NCBI GenBank assembly: GCA_947456915.1
Contig: CANGUQ010000244.1
Location: 1 to 6,158, forward strand
Origin: Betaproteobacteria bacterium
GTDB lineage: Bacteria; Pseudomonadota; Gammaproteobacteria; Burkholderiales; CAIKXV01
DNA: 6,158 nucleotides
Direction of reading: 5' to 3'
Below, piece after piece: positions 1-5,653 of the stretch. The notes below the pieces were generated by a model. It was not told the origin of the DNA. It saw only the letters and a program-made list of their open reading frames with translations, and did not search any database. Within the stretch, counting starts at the first letter, position 1, and the number at the start of each line of letters is the position of its first letter. Position numbers and translations under genes: made by a program.

Positions 1-101
1 CGCGCAGCAGTGGATGTGGCTCCTGAGGGACCGCCGGGAGCAACTAAACGCGTACCGCGCGGCTCTCCTCGCAACGGGGGGCCTCTTCTTTTCCGGTCAC
101 A

Positions 102-230
102 CCCGAAGATCCCGTGAAAGTGCACGTCCGGATTCAACGCCGCGTCGGGGCGCTGGATCAGCGTGACCGCGCGCGCGTGGCCCGCGGCGTACCTCACTGC
201 GGAACTCGCCAGCAGATGAGCGAGGGTCAT
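102..230 (-). pseudogene. Remnant resembling an IS91-family (Y2/HUH) transposase
   Basis: Read on the minus strand in the frame of the ATG at 230-228, the peptide contains AVTLIQRPDAALNPDVHFH at about 170-114. This closely resembles the block AVT-x-x-QR-x-x-x-ALN-x-x-VHFH that IS91-type transposases carry around their HUH (His-hydrophobic-His) nuclease motif; the HFH triplet lies at 122-114. Established family knowledge: this motif belongs to rolling-circle transposases that cut single-stranded DNA. After the HFH the similarity is lost within a few residues: the expected leucine- and aspartate-rich continuation is replaced by a basic, proline-rich stretch. Upstream I find no zinc-finger N-terminus. 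The frame itself stays open from position 1 back to a stop at 446-444, but that is common in DNA this GC-rich. I read it as a decayed or internally rearranged fragment. The match was recalled by eye, not searched. Confidence 0.5.
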
Positions 231-416
231 GCCCGGCCGGACTGCACGCGCACTCGCCGCAACCCGGGCCGGCAGCGTTCGACCCGCTGATGCGGCAACC
301 AGCGGCACCCCTGCACGCTCGCCACGGACCTGCGGGAAAGCACACGCTGAACGCCACCGGTCACGGCAGACACGCACCCGCGTGGTCCCGCCCGGCACGC
401 GACGACGTGACTCGCC
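231..416. other. Intergenic stretch with no recognisable gene
   Basis: I find no reading frame here with a recognisable protein family and no RNA gene. Short open frames exist on both strands but their peptides are arginine- and alanine-rich low-complexity products of GC-rich DNA. It separates the transposase-like remnant from the sulfatase promoter and may be further decayed insertion-sequence DNA. Confidence 0.4.
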
Positions 417-422
417 TACAAT
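417..422 (+). promoter_or_regulatory. Candidate -10 box (TACAAT) of the sulfatase operon
   Basis: TACAAT matches the sigma-70 -10 consensus at five of six positions and is one of the few AT-rich hexamers in the region. It lies 39 nt before the GTG start, predicting a leader of about 30 nt. No convincing -35 hexamer is seen 16-18 nt upstream, so the promoter would be weak or activator-dependent. The same heptamer TACAATG occurs upstream of the flavoenzyme gene at 5654. Confidence 0.4.
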
Positions 423-450
423 GTCCGCGCCGTTGCAGACCCATCAACCC

Positions 451-456
451 GAGGAG
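451..456 (+). promoter_or_regulatory. Ribosome binding site that fixes the GTG start of the sulfatase
   Basis: GAGGAG lies 5 nt before the GTG at 462. It is the clearest Shine-Dalgarno sequence in the window and supports initiation at this non-ATG codon. Confidence 0.6.
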
Positions 457-461
457 CGCCC

Positions 462-1946
462 GTGCAAGCGACGAACCTGATCGTCATCCTGTCCGATGAG
501 CACAACCCGAAGGTCGCGGGCCATGCCGGGCACCCGATCGTGCGCACACCGAACCTCGATGCGCTCGCCGCCCGCGGCACGCGTTTCACCAGCGCGTACA
601 CGAACTGCCCGATCTGCGTGCCGGCGCGCGCGTCGCTTGCCACCGGCCGCTATGTGCACGAGCACCGCTGCTGGGACAACGCGATCGCCTATCGCGGCGA
701 TCCGCCGAGCTGGGGGCATCGCACGATGGCCGCAGGCCACCGCACGGTGTCGATCGGCAAGCTGCACTATCAGGACTCCGAGCCGCAGCGCAACGGCTTC
801 GACGAGGAGATCCTGCCGATGCACATCGTCAACGGCACCGGCGACCTGCTCGGCCTGATCCGCGACGAGCTGCCGCGCCGGGTGGGCGCGATGAAGCTCG
901 GCCCCGAAGCCGGCCCCGGCGAGTCCGACTACACGCGCTACGACCGCGACATCGTCGTCGCCGCGCGCCGCTGGCTGCGCGAGGAGGCGCCGAAGCACCG
1001 CGACCGTCCGTGGGTGCTCTACATCGGCATGGTCGCGCCGCACTTTCCGCTGATCGCCCCGCAGCAGTTCTACGACCTGTACCCGCCGGCGTCCCTGCCG
1101 TGGCCGAAGCTCTACGGCAAGGACGAGCGCCCGCGTCATCCGTTCATCGACCGGCAGCGCCGGTCGATGTGCTTCGACGAGGGATTCACCGACGACGACA
1201 TGGTGCGCCGCGCGCTCGCCGGCTACTTCGGGCTCACCAGCTTCATGGACGACAACGTCGGGCAGATCCTGCACGAGGTCGAGACGCTCGGCCTGTGGGA
1301 CAGCACGCGCGTGCTCTACTCGTCCGATCACGGCGACAACCTCGGCGCGCGCGGACTCTGGGGCAAGTCGACCATGTACGAGGAGTCGGCCGGCATCCCG
1401 ATGCTGCTCGCCGGCCCCGGCATTCCTGCCGGACAGCAGGTCGCGGCGCCGGTGTCGCTGGTCGACGTGTTCCAGACCACGCTCGATGCGCTGGGCGTGC
1501 CGCCGCACGAGGAAGACGCGGACCTGCCCGGCCACTCGCTGCTCGCCATCGCCAGCGGCGCACGCCCGGTGCGGGCGGTGCTCTCCGAGTACCACGCGGC
1601 GGCAGCGCCGTCGGGGGCGTTCATGATCCGGCACGGCCAGTACAAGTACATCCACTACGCGGCCTTCCGCGACTTCGTGCCCCCGCCGATGCTGTTCGAC
1701 CTCGAGCGCGACCCGGAGGAACTCGTCGATCTCGCGCCCGATCCGCGCTTTGCCGACGTGCTCGCGCAGTGCCGGCGCGCACTGCAGTCGATCGCCGATC
1801 CGCAGGCCACCGATGCGGCGGCGCGCGCCGACCAGCAGGTGTACATCGATCGGCACGGCGGCCGTGACGCGATCCTCGGGCTGGGTACCTTCCGCTACAC
1901 GCCGCCGCCCGGCGTCGAGGCGCAGTACTTCGCCAGGACGCCCTGA
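462..1946 (+). CDS. Cys-type sulfatase, choline-sulfatase-like (alkaline phosphatase superfamily)
   Basis: Predicted to hydrolyse a sulfate ester (possibly another sulfo- or phospho-ester) to an alcohol plus sulfate. The 494-residue length is normal for the family. Seen directly: the N-terminal metal-binding strand LIVILSDEHN (residues 6-15, Asp12); the active-site signature CVPARASLATGR with Cys52, which fits CxPxR, the site converted to formylglycine; GKLHY (Lys100, His102); APHFPLI (His194); SSDHGDN with Asp289/His290, the second half of the metal site; and GKSTMYEES with Lys302. There is no signal peptide, so it should act in the cytoplasm, and a formylglycine-generating enzyme elsewhere in the genome would be needed. 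The GTG start is chosen because GAGGAG sits 5 nt upstream, the family N-terminus begins here, and no upstream in-frame ATG is available. The next gene follows 14-38 nt later. The exact substrate is not readable; choline sulfatase itself is possible but not shown, and no betaine genes are nearby. Confidence 0.92.
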   Translation: MQATNLIVILSDEHNPKVAGHAGHPIVRTPNLDALAARGTRFTSAYTNCPICVPARASLATGRYVHEHRCWDNAIAYRGDPPSWGHRTMAAGHRTVSIGKLHYQDSEPQRNGFDEEILPMHIVNGTGDLLGLIRDELPRRVGAMKLGPEAGPGESDYTRYDRDIVVAARRWLREEAPKHRDRPWVLYIGMVAPHFPLIAPQQFYDLYPPASLPWPKLYGKDERPRHPFIDRQRRSMCFDEGFTDDDMVRRALAGYFGLTSFMDDNVGQILHEVETLGLWDSTRVLYSSDHGDNLGARGLWGKSTMYEESAGIPMLLAGPGIPAGQQVAAPVSLVDVFQTTLDALGVPPHEEDADLPGHSLLAIASGARPVRAVLSEYHAAAAPSGAFMIRHGQYKYIHYAAFRDFVPPPMLFDLERDPEELVDLAPDPRFADVLAQCRRALQSIADPQATDAAARADQQVYIDRHGGRDAILGLGTFRYTPPPGVEAQYFARTP

Positions 1947-1984
1947 GCGGCGCCTGCGACATGACAGCGCAGCGCGCCGCCACC

Positions 1985-3046
1985 ATGTCTCGATCGGCAC
2001 GCACGCTGCAGACACCGTCCCTGCTGCGTCCGGCACTCGCGTGCGCACCGGCAGGTCTGCACGCGGCGGGCGCGATCGGCGCACGCGCCGCAGCGCTCGC
2101 GTGCGTCGCGCTGCCCGGTGCCCTGCTGTGCTGGTGCGCCGCCCTCGCCCAGCCGTGGCCGGCGAAGCCGATCCGCTTCGTGATCAATTCGGCGCCCGGC
2201 GGCGCGCCGGACATCATCGGGCGCGCAGTCGCGCAGCGCCTGTCCGAGCAGATCGGCCAGCAGGTAATCGTCGACAACCGCGCCGGAGCGAGCGGCATCA
2301 TCGCCACCGAACTCGTGGCCAAGGCCGCCCCCGACGGCTACACGGCGCTGCTCGGAGCAACGACGATCTTCGCGATGCTGCCGGCGATGAAGTCGAAGCT
2401 GCCCTACGACGTCGAGCGCGATTTCGCGCCGGTGATGCTGCTCGCCTCGGCCGCCAATGTGGTGGTGGTCAACGGCGCGCTGCCGGCGAAGTCGGTTGCC
2501 GAACTGATCGCACTCGCGCGCACGCGCACGCTGCACTACGCCTCGGCGGGCAACGGCACCCCGGCGCATCTGGCCGGCGAGATGATGAACCTGATGGCCT
2601 CGTTGAAGATGACGCACGTGCCATACAAGGGTGCGGGCCCGGCCCTCGCGGACGTCATCGCCGGACAGGTACAGCTGATCATCACCTCGCCGGTCGCGGC
2701 GATGCCGCACGTGGCAGGCGGGCGGGTGCGCCTGCTCGCCACCACCGGCGCGCGGCGCGACCCGCTGCTGCCGGACCTGCCGGTAGTGGCCGACACGCTG
2801 CCCGGCTTCGAGATCACGCAGTGGTGGGGCATGGCGTTGCCGGCGAAGACGCCGCGCGCGATCGTCGATCGCCTCAACGCCGATCTCGCACGCGTGCTGC
2901 AGCATCCCGAGCTGCGCGAGCGGCTGACCCAGCAAGGTGCGGTGCTCGGTGGCGGTTCGTCCGACGACTTCCGCCGGTTCATCGCAACCGAGCGCACGCG
3001 GCTGGGCAGGATCATCCGCCAGGCGGGGATCACGATGGAAGACTGA
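1985..3046 (+). CDS. Bug-family (TctC-like) periplasmic solute-binding protein
   Basis: Extracytoplasmic receptor of the tripartite tricarboxylate transporter type, a family known to bind carboxylates and related organic anions. Family landmarks, numbered from the upstream ATG at 1961: KPIRFVINSAPGGAPDIIGR (69-88, first ligand loop with the conserved Asp), VDNRAGASG followed by PDGYTALLG (104-132), YASAGNGTPAHLAGE (193-207, second ligand loop), HVPYKGAGPALADVIAGQV (219-237) and LPGFE (280-284). The mature part of about 298 residues is normal. The leader is odd: the likely cleavage site AALA/QPWPAKP falls at residue 63 from the 1961 ATG, or 55 from the ATG at 1985, whereas such leaders are usually about 25 residues. 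No GTG or TTG codon lies between, so one of the two ATGs is likely; neither has a strong ribosome binding site. I give 1985, but 1961 (361 residues) is equally defensible. It follows the sulfatase closely and is probably co-transcribed. Ligand unknown; no TctA/TctB partner in the window. Confidence 0.9.
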   Translation: MSRSARTLQTPSLLRPALACAPAGLHAAGAIGARAAALACVALPGALLCWCAALAQPWPAKPIRFVINSAPGGAPDIIGRAVAQRLSEQIGQQVIVDNRAGASGIIATELVAKAAPDGYTALLGATTIFAMLPAMKSKLPYDVERDFAPVMLLASAANVVVVNGALPAKSVAELIALARTRTLHYASAGNGTPAHLAGEMMNLMASLKMTHVPYKGAGPALADVIAGQVQLIITSPVAAMPHVAGGRVRLLATTGARRDPLLPDLPVVADTLPGFEITQWWGMALPAKTPRAIVDRLNADLARVLQHPELRERLTQQGAVLGGGSSDDFRRFIATERTRLGRIIRQAGITMED

Positions 3047-3205
3047 GCCTCGCACGGCTCGCGCAGTGCGGTGCGGGACGCGCAGCGTATCTGCGCCACC
3101 GTCGTGCTGCCGCGGCAACCGCGCTGCGTGATGCAGCGGCAGCGCCTGCGTGGCACGCCGTGTCGCGCACGCGCGAGGCTGGTCCCACAGGGGCGGCAGC
3201 GCCAG
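3047..3205. terminator. Convergent intergenic spacer with GC-rich inverted repeats; possible bidirectional termination zone
   Basis: This spacer lies between the ends of two convergent transcription units. It holds several potential hairpins: GAGCC at 3045-3049 pairs with GGCTC at 3056-3060 right at the Bug stop codon; TGCCGCGGCA at 3108-3117 is a perfect palindrome; GCTGCCGC at 3106-3113 pairs with GCGGCAGC at 3136-3143; and CGCTGC at 3122-3127 pairs with GCAGCG at 3133-3138. No T-tract follows any of them on either strand, so a classical intrinsic terminator is not supported. Rho-dependent or structure-assisted termination is possible, and in such GC-rich DNA some pairing is expected by chance. 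Confidence 0.25.
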
Positions 3206-4453
3206 TCAGCGTGCGAAGCGCTCCGCGGCGTAGGGCGCAACGTCGATCGAGGTCTGCCTGCCGGCGAGCAGTTCCGCCACCAGTCGACCCATCGTCGGCC
3301 CTGCGGTCATGCCGAAGTGGGAATTGCCGAACGCGAACCACGCATTGCGACACCCGGGCGCCCGGCCCAGCACCGGCAGTCCGTCCGGCAGGCTCGGCCT
3401 GCTGCCCATCCAGCGACTGACCTTCTCGACGCGCACGCCGGGAAACATCCGGCGCGCCTGATTCTCGAGGACTTGCGTGCGCCGCCAGTTCGGCGCCGCG
3501 TCCAGTGCGGCGAACTCGGCGGTTCCGGCGAGTCTGAGCCCCACGTCCATCGGCGAGGCGACGAAGCGGGCATCGCAGTGCATGACCGGAATGCGCGGTG
3601 CGACGCCCGCATCGGAGATCGTGATGTGGTAACCGCGCTCGGCCGCCAGCGGCACGCGCGTACCCAGCCACGCGCTGAGCTGGCCGGATGCCGCACCCGC
3701 GGCGATCACCACGTTCTCCACCGGCTGCGGCCTGCCCTCGATCAGGACTGCGCGTACCTGCCCGGCACTGCGGTCGAAGCCGGTGACCTTGCCGCGGACG
3801 AATGTCGCGCCATTTCGCGTCGCCTCGCCCGCCAGCGCCTTCACCAGCGCGTGCGGGTCCCGGGTGCGCGCGTTGTCCGGCAGCAGCAGTCCGCTGCGGA
3901 AGATCGGCGCGAGGGAGGGTTCGAGTTCGCGCACTTCCATCCAGTCGAGCGCTTCGCTGCGTACCCCGGCACTGCTGCGCAGCATCTGCACCAGCGCCGA
4001 ACCGTGCGCAGCCGTGGGATGCTCGGAGACGTAGAGCTGGCCGCAGCGCTCGATCAACCGTGCGGCCTGCGTGCCGTGGGTCAGTGTCTCGTAGGCCTGC
4101 AGCGCGTTGCCGTGCAGCGCCAGCATCGCGCGCGAGACTTCGAGCACGCGCTCGCGTCGGCTCGCCCTGGCCGCGGCCAGCAGCCACGGCAGCGCCTTCA
4201 GCACGTGGGCGGGACGCACGGTGAGCGGGCCCTGCGCATCGAGCATCCAGCCGGGGAGCTCCTTCCACAGTTCGGGGATCAGGTGCGGCACGACCGAACC
4301 GGGGCTGATGTTGCCGGCGTTGCCGAACGAGGCCCCCTCGCCGATCGGACCTGCGTCCACCACCGTCACGTCGAAGCCCTCGCGCTGCAGCCACAGCGCG
4401 GAGCAGACGCCCACGATGCCAGCGCCGATCACGCACGCCTTGCGTTGGTCCAT
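3206..4453 (-). CDS. DadA-like FAD-dependent amino-acid oxidoreductase (DAO superfamily)
   Basis: Predicted to oxidise an amine substrate, most likely a D-amino acid, to the imino/keto acid, passing electrons from FAD to a quinone or other acceptor. At 415 residues it has the length of D-amino-acid dehydrogenases. Seen: the Rossmann dinucleotide motif GAGIVG at residues 10-15 with the following acidic residue Asp33; the DadA-type segment ASFGNAGNISPGS at 41-53; the second FAD-contacting motif VVIAAGAASG at 248-257; ERGYHITI at 272-279; and the C-terminal WMGSRPSLPDGLPVLG (348-363) and GNSHFGMTAGP (376-386) typical of the superfamily. There is no signal peptide. The ATG is preceded 6 nt earlier by the stop of the Bug gene. 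The ribosome binding site is weak, so translational coupling is likely. It is paralogous to the gene starting at 5654: about 45% identity over the first 80 residues by hand alignment. Substrate unknown; a related secondary amino acid or hydroxyproline-type substrate is possible. Confidence 0.88.
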   Translation of the reverse strand: MDQRKACVIGAGIVGVCSALWLQREGFDVTVVDAGPIGEGASFGNAGNISPGSVVPHLIPELWKELPGWMLDAQGPLTVRPAHVLKALPWLLAAARASRRERVLEVSRAMLALHGNALQAYETLTHGTQAARLIERCGQLYVSEHPTAAHGSALVQMLRSSAGVRSEALDWMEVRELEPSLAPIFRSGLLLPDNARTRDPHALVKALAGEATRNGATFVRGKVTGFDRSAGQVRAVLIEGRPQPVENVVIAAGAASGQLSAWLGTRVPLAAERGYHITISDAGVAPRIPVMHCDARFVASPMDVGLRLAGTAEFAALDAAPNWRRTQVLENQARRMFPGVRVEKVSRWMGSRPSLPDGLPVLGRAPGCRNAWFAFGNSHFGMTAGPTMGRLVAELLAGRQTSIDVAPYAAERFAR

Positions 4454-4459
4454 CCGCGC

Positions 4460-5473
4460 TCAGTCCACGGTGATCTTGCGTTCCCTGACCACACGCGCCC
4501 ACTTCGCGCGCTCGCTGCGGATGAACTGCGCGACCTCGGACGGGGTGCGGTTCGCATCCGGCTCGAAGCCCAGACCCACCATCTTCTGGCGCAGATCGGG
4601 GTTGGCCACGACATCGCGGATCAGCAGGTTGAGCCGGTTGACGACCTCGACGGGCGTGCCTGCGGGCGCCTGCACCGACTCCCAGGTGGCGACGTCGAAG
4701 CCAGGCAGACCGGACTCGGCGATCGTCGGAATTTCCGGCGCACCGGGGATGCGCTTCGCGGTGGACACGGCGAGCGCGCGCAACTTGCCTTCGCGCGCGA
4801 GGTTGATTGCGGAGCCGATGCCGGGAAGCATCATCGTCACGCGCCCGCCCAGCACGTCCTGGATCGCCGGTGCGCTGCCCTTGTACGGGACGTGGATCAT
4901 TTCCGCGCCGGTGCTGAGCAGGAGCATCTCCGCGGCCAGATGCGCGGAACTGCCCAGCCCGAAGGATGCGTAGTTGAGCTTGCCCGGCTGCGACTTCGCG
5001 AGCGCGACCAGCTCCATCACGTTCTTCACGGGAACGCTGTTGGGCGTGATCAGCAGCAGCGGCACGATCGCCACGATCGAGATCGGCGAGAACTCCTTCT
5101 CCGCGTCGTAGGCGAGCTTGTACAGGCTCGGGTTGATGGCAACCGAGGCCGAGACGAACAGCAGCGTGTAGCCGTCGGGCGGCTGGCTGCGCACGTATTC
5201 GGTCGCCACGATCGTGTTCGCCCCGGGCCGGTTCTCGACCAGCACCGACTGCCCGAGCTTCTCGGTGAGCGCTGCGCCGAGCAGCCGCGCGAGGGCATCC
5301 GATCCGCCACCGGCCGGAAAGCCGACGATCATGCGTACCGGCTTGACCGGGTAGGCCCCTGGCTGGGCGTGCACTGCCGGGAGCGGCGCCGCAAGTGCAG
5401 CCGTCAAGGCAAGCAGAGGTGCGGTTGCGTTGTGCAACCGGGGCGGAAGTCCTGAAGGCGTGCAGCGCGACAT
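4460..5473 (-). CDS. Bug-family (TctC-like) periplasmic solute-binding protein
   Basis: A second receptor of the tripartite tricarboxylate transporter family, 337 residues, the normal size. A conventional signal peptide spans about residues 1-36: a short arginine-containing start, hydrophobic core around ATAPLLALTAALAAPLP, and probable cleavage AVHA/QPGAYPVKP. Family landmarks follow: PVRMIVGFPAGGGSDALAR (45-63, first ligand loop with conserved Asp), VENRPGANTIVATEY (79-93), PDGYTLLF (99-106), YASFGLGSSAHLAAEM (168-183, second ligand loop), HVPYKGSAPAIQDVLGGRV (194-212) and LPGFD (256-260). The ATG at 5473 is chosen because GGAG (5486-5483) lies 9 nt upstream and the signal peptide begins there; the frame remains open further upstream but encodes unrelated low-complexity sequence. 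It is the first gene of a two-gene minus-strand operon with the DadA-like enzyme, suggesting that its ligand is the enzyme's substrate or a relative, such as an amino acid. It differs in sequence from the Bug protein near 2000-3046, so the two are not recent copies. Confidence 0.92.
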   Translation of the reverse strand: MSRCTPSGLPPRLHNATAPLLALTAALAAPLPAVHAQPGAYPVKPVRMIVGFPAGGGSDALARLLGAALTEKLGQSVLVENRPGANTIVATEYVRSQPPDGYTLLFVSASVAINPSLYKLAYDAEKEFSPISIVAIVPLLLITPNSVPVKNVMELVALAKSQPGKLNYASFGLGSSAHLAAEMLLLSTGAEMIHVPYKGSAPAIQDVLGGRVTMMLPGIGSAINLAREGKLRALAVSTAKRIPGAPEIPTIAESGLPGFDVATWESVQAPAGTPVEVVNRLNLLIRDVVANPDLRQKMVGLGFEPDANRTPSEVAQFIRSERAKWARVVRERKITVD

Positions 5474-5482
5474 GCGTGGGGT

Positions 5483-5486
5483 CTCC
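5483..5486 (-). promoter_or_regulatory. Ribosome binding site of the minus-strand Bug gene
   Basis: GGAG on the minus strand, 9 nt before the ATG at 5473. It decides the start of this gene, because the open frame continues far upstream without family similarity. Confidence 0.5.
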
Positions 5487-5521
5487 GGGTGGCTCGACCG
5501 CGATGCCGGATCGTACAATGC

Positions 5522-5557
5522 TTCGTGCCGTGCCTGCACTCGCCGGGCGAGCACGAA
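5522..5557. repeat. Nested inverted repeat in the divergent region, possible operator
   Basis: TTCGTGC at 5522-5528 is the exact reverse complement of GCACGAA at 5551-5557. Inside it CTCGCC at 5539-5544 and GGCGAG at 5546-5551 form a second dyad around a single central G. The element starts 2-3 nt after the TACAAT box, where a repressor could act, or where the early transcript could fold. The G at 5551 is shared by both pairings, so the two stems are partly exclusive. Confidence 0.35.
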
Positions 5558-5615
5558 CCACCGGGCTGCCGGGCGCTGCCGCTCGAGCCGCACCTTCGCA
5601 GGCAGTACCATCGGT

Positions 5616-5633
5616 CCTGCACCCGGGCGCAGG
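5616..5633. repeat. 18-bp near-perfect palindrome upstream of the second DadA-like gene
   Basis: CCTGCACCCGGGCGCAGG pairs with its own reverse complement at all but one symmetric position pair (A5621 against C5628), so 16 of 18 bases match. It ends 20 nt before the ATG at 5654 and 4 nt before the AGGA that is the only ribosome binding site candidate. It could be a protein-binding operator or, as RNA, a structure near the translation start. Confidence 0.35.
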
Positions 5634-5653
5634 CACCAGGACTTCACGCTCTC

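Larger units (their letters stand above)
5474..5653. promoter_or_regulatory. Divergent promoter and control region between the Bug-DadA operon and the second DadA-like gene
   Basis: This 180-nt gap separates two outward-facing genes of related function. On the plus strand TACAAT at 5514-5519 resembles a -10 box and would give a leader of about 130 nt for the gene at 5654. Overlapping it on the minus strand, TACGAT at 5515-5510 is a weaker -10 candidate for the Bug gene, with a leader of about 30 nt. No good -35 hexamer is seen for either. Two dyads lie downstream of the plus-strand box and are listed separately. The overlapping boxes suggest shared control of both directions, for example by a single regulator, but no regulator gene is visible in the window. 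Confidence 0.4.

Noticed and set aside
97..357. 86-codon minus-strand open frame with several Cys residues, considered as a small zinc protein
   Set aside because: The Cys spacing does not form a regular CxxC pair pattern, and the adjacent minus-strand frame carries the transposase-like motif instead.
444..2084. 546-codon minus-strand open frame opposite the sulfatase
   Set aside because: It is a shadow of the sulfatase frame: no recognisable domain, highly biased toward Arg, Val and His, and no ribosome binding site logic. The plus strand has an unmistakable catalytic signature.
2140..2152. Possible lipoprotein signal (Cys residues in the hydrophobic core of the sulfatase-linked Bug leader)
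   Set aside because: The residues before each Cys do not fit a lipobox well, and a standard signal peptidase I site (ALA/Q) follows directly.
3046..3180. 8-bp inverted repeat AGCCTCGC (3046-3053) / GCGAGGCT (3173-3180) around the convergent spacer, considered as ends of a small mobile element
   Set aside because: The arms are short, no target duplication or internal gene is seen, and one arm overlaps a stop codon. Chance pairing is more likely.
1750..3420. 556-codon plus-strand frame overlapping the sulfatase end and the Bug gene
   Set aside because: It crosses the sulfatase stop in another frame, is dominated by Arg and Ala, and contradicts the Bug-family reading frame.
3030..5636. Very long minus-strand open frame (868 codons) spanning the Bug and flavoenzyme genes, and a 794-codon plus-strand frame over 3071-5455
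   Set aside because: Both are arginine-, alanine- and proline-rich, match no family I know, and lie out of frame with genes that carry clear family motifs. Long stop-free shadow frames are expected in DNA this GC-rich.
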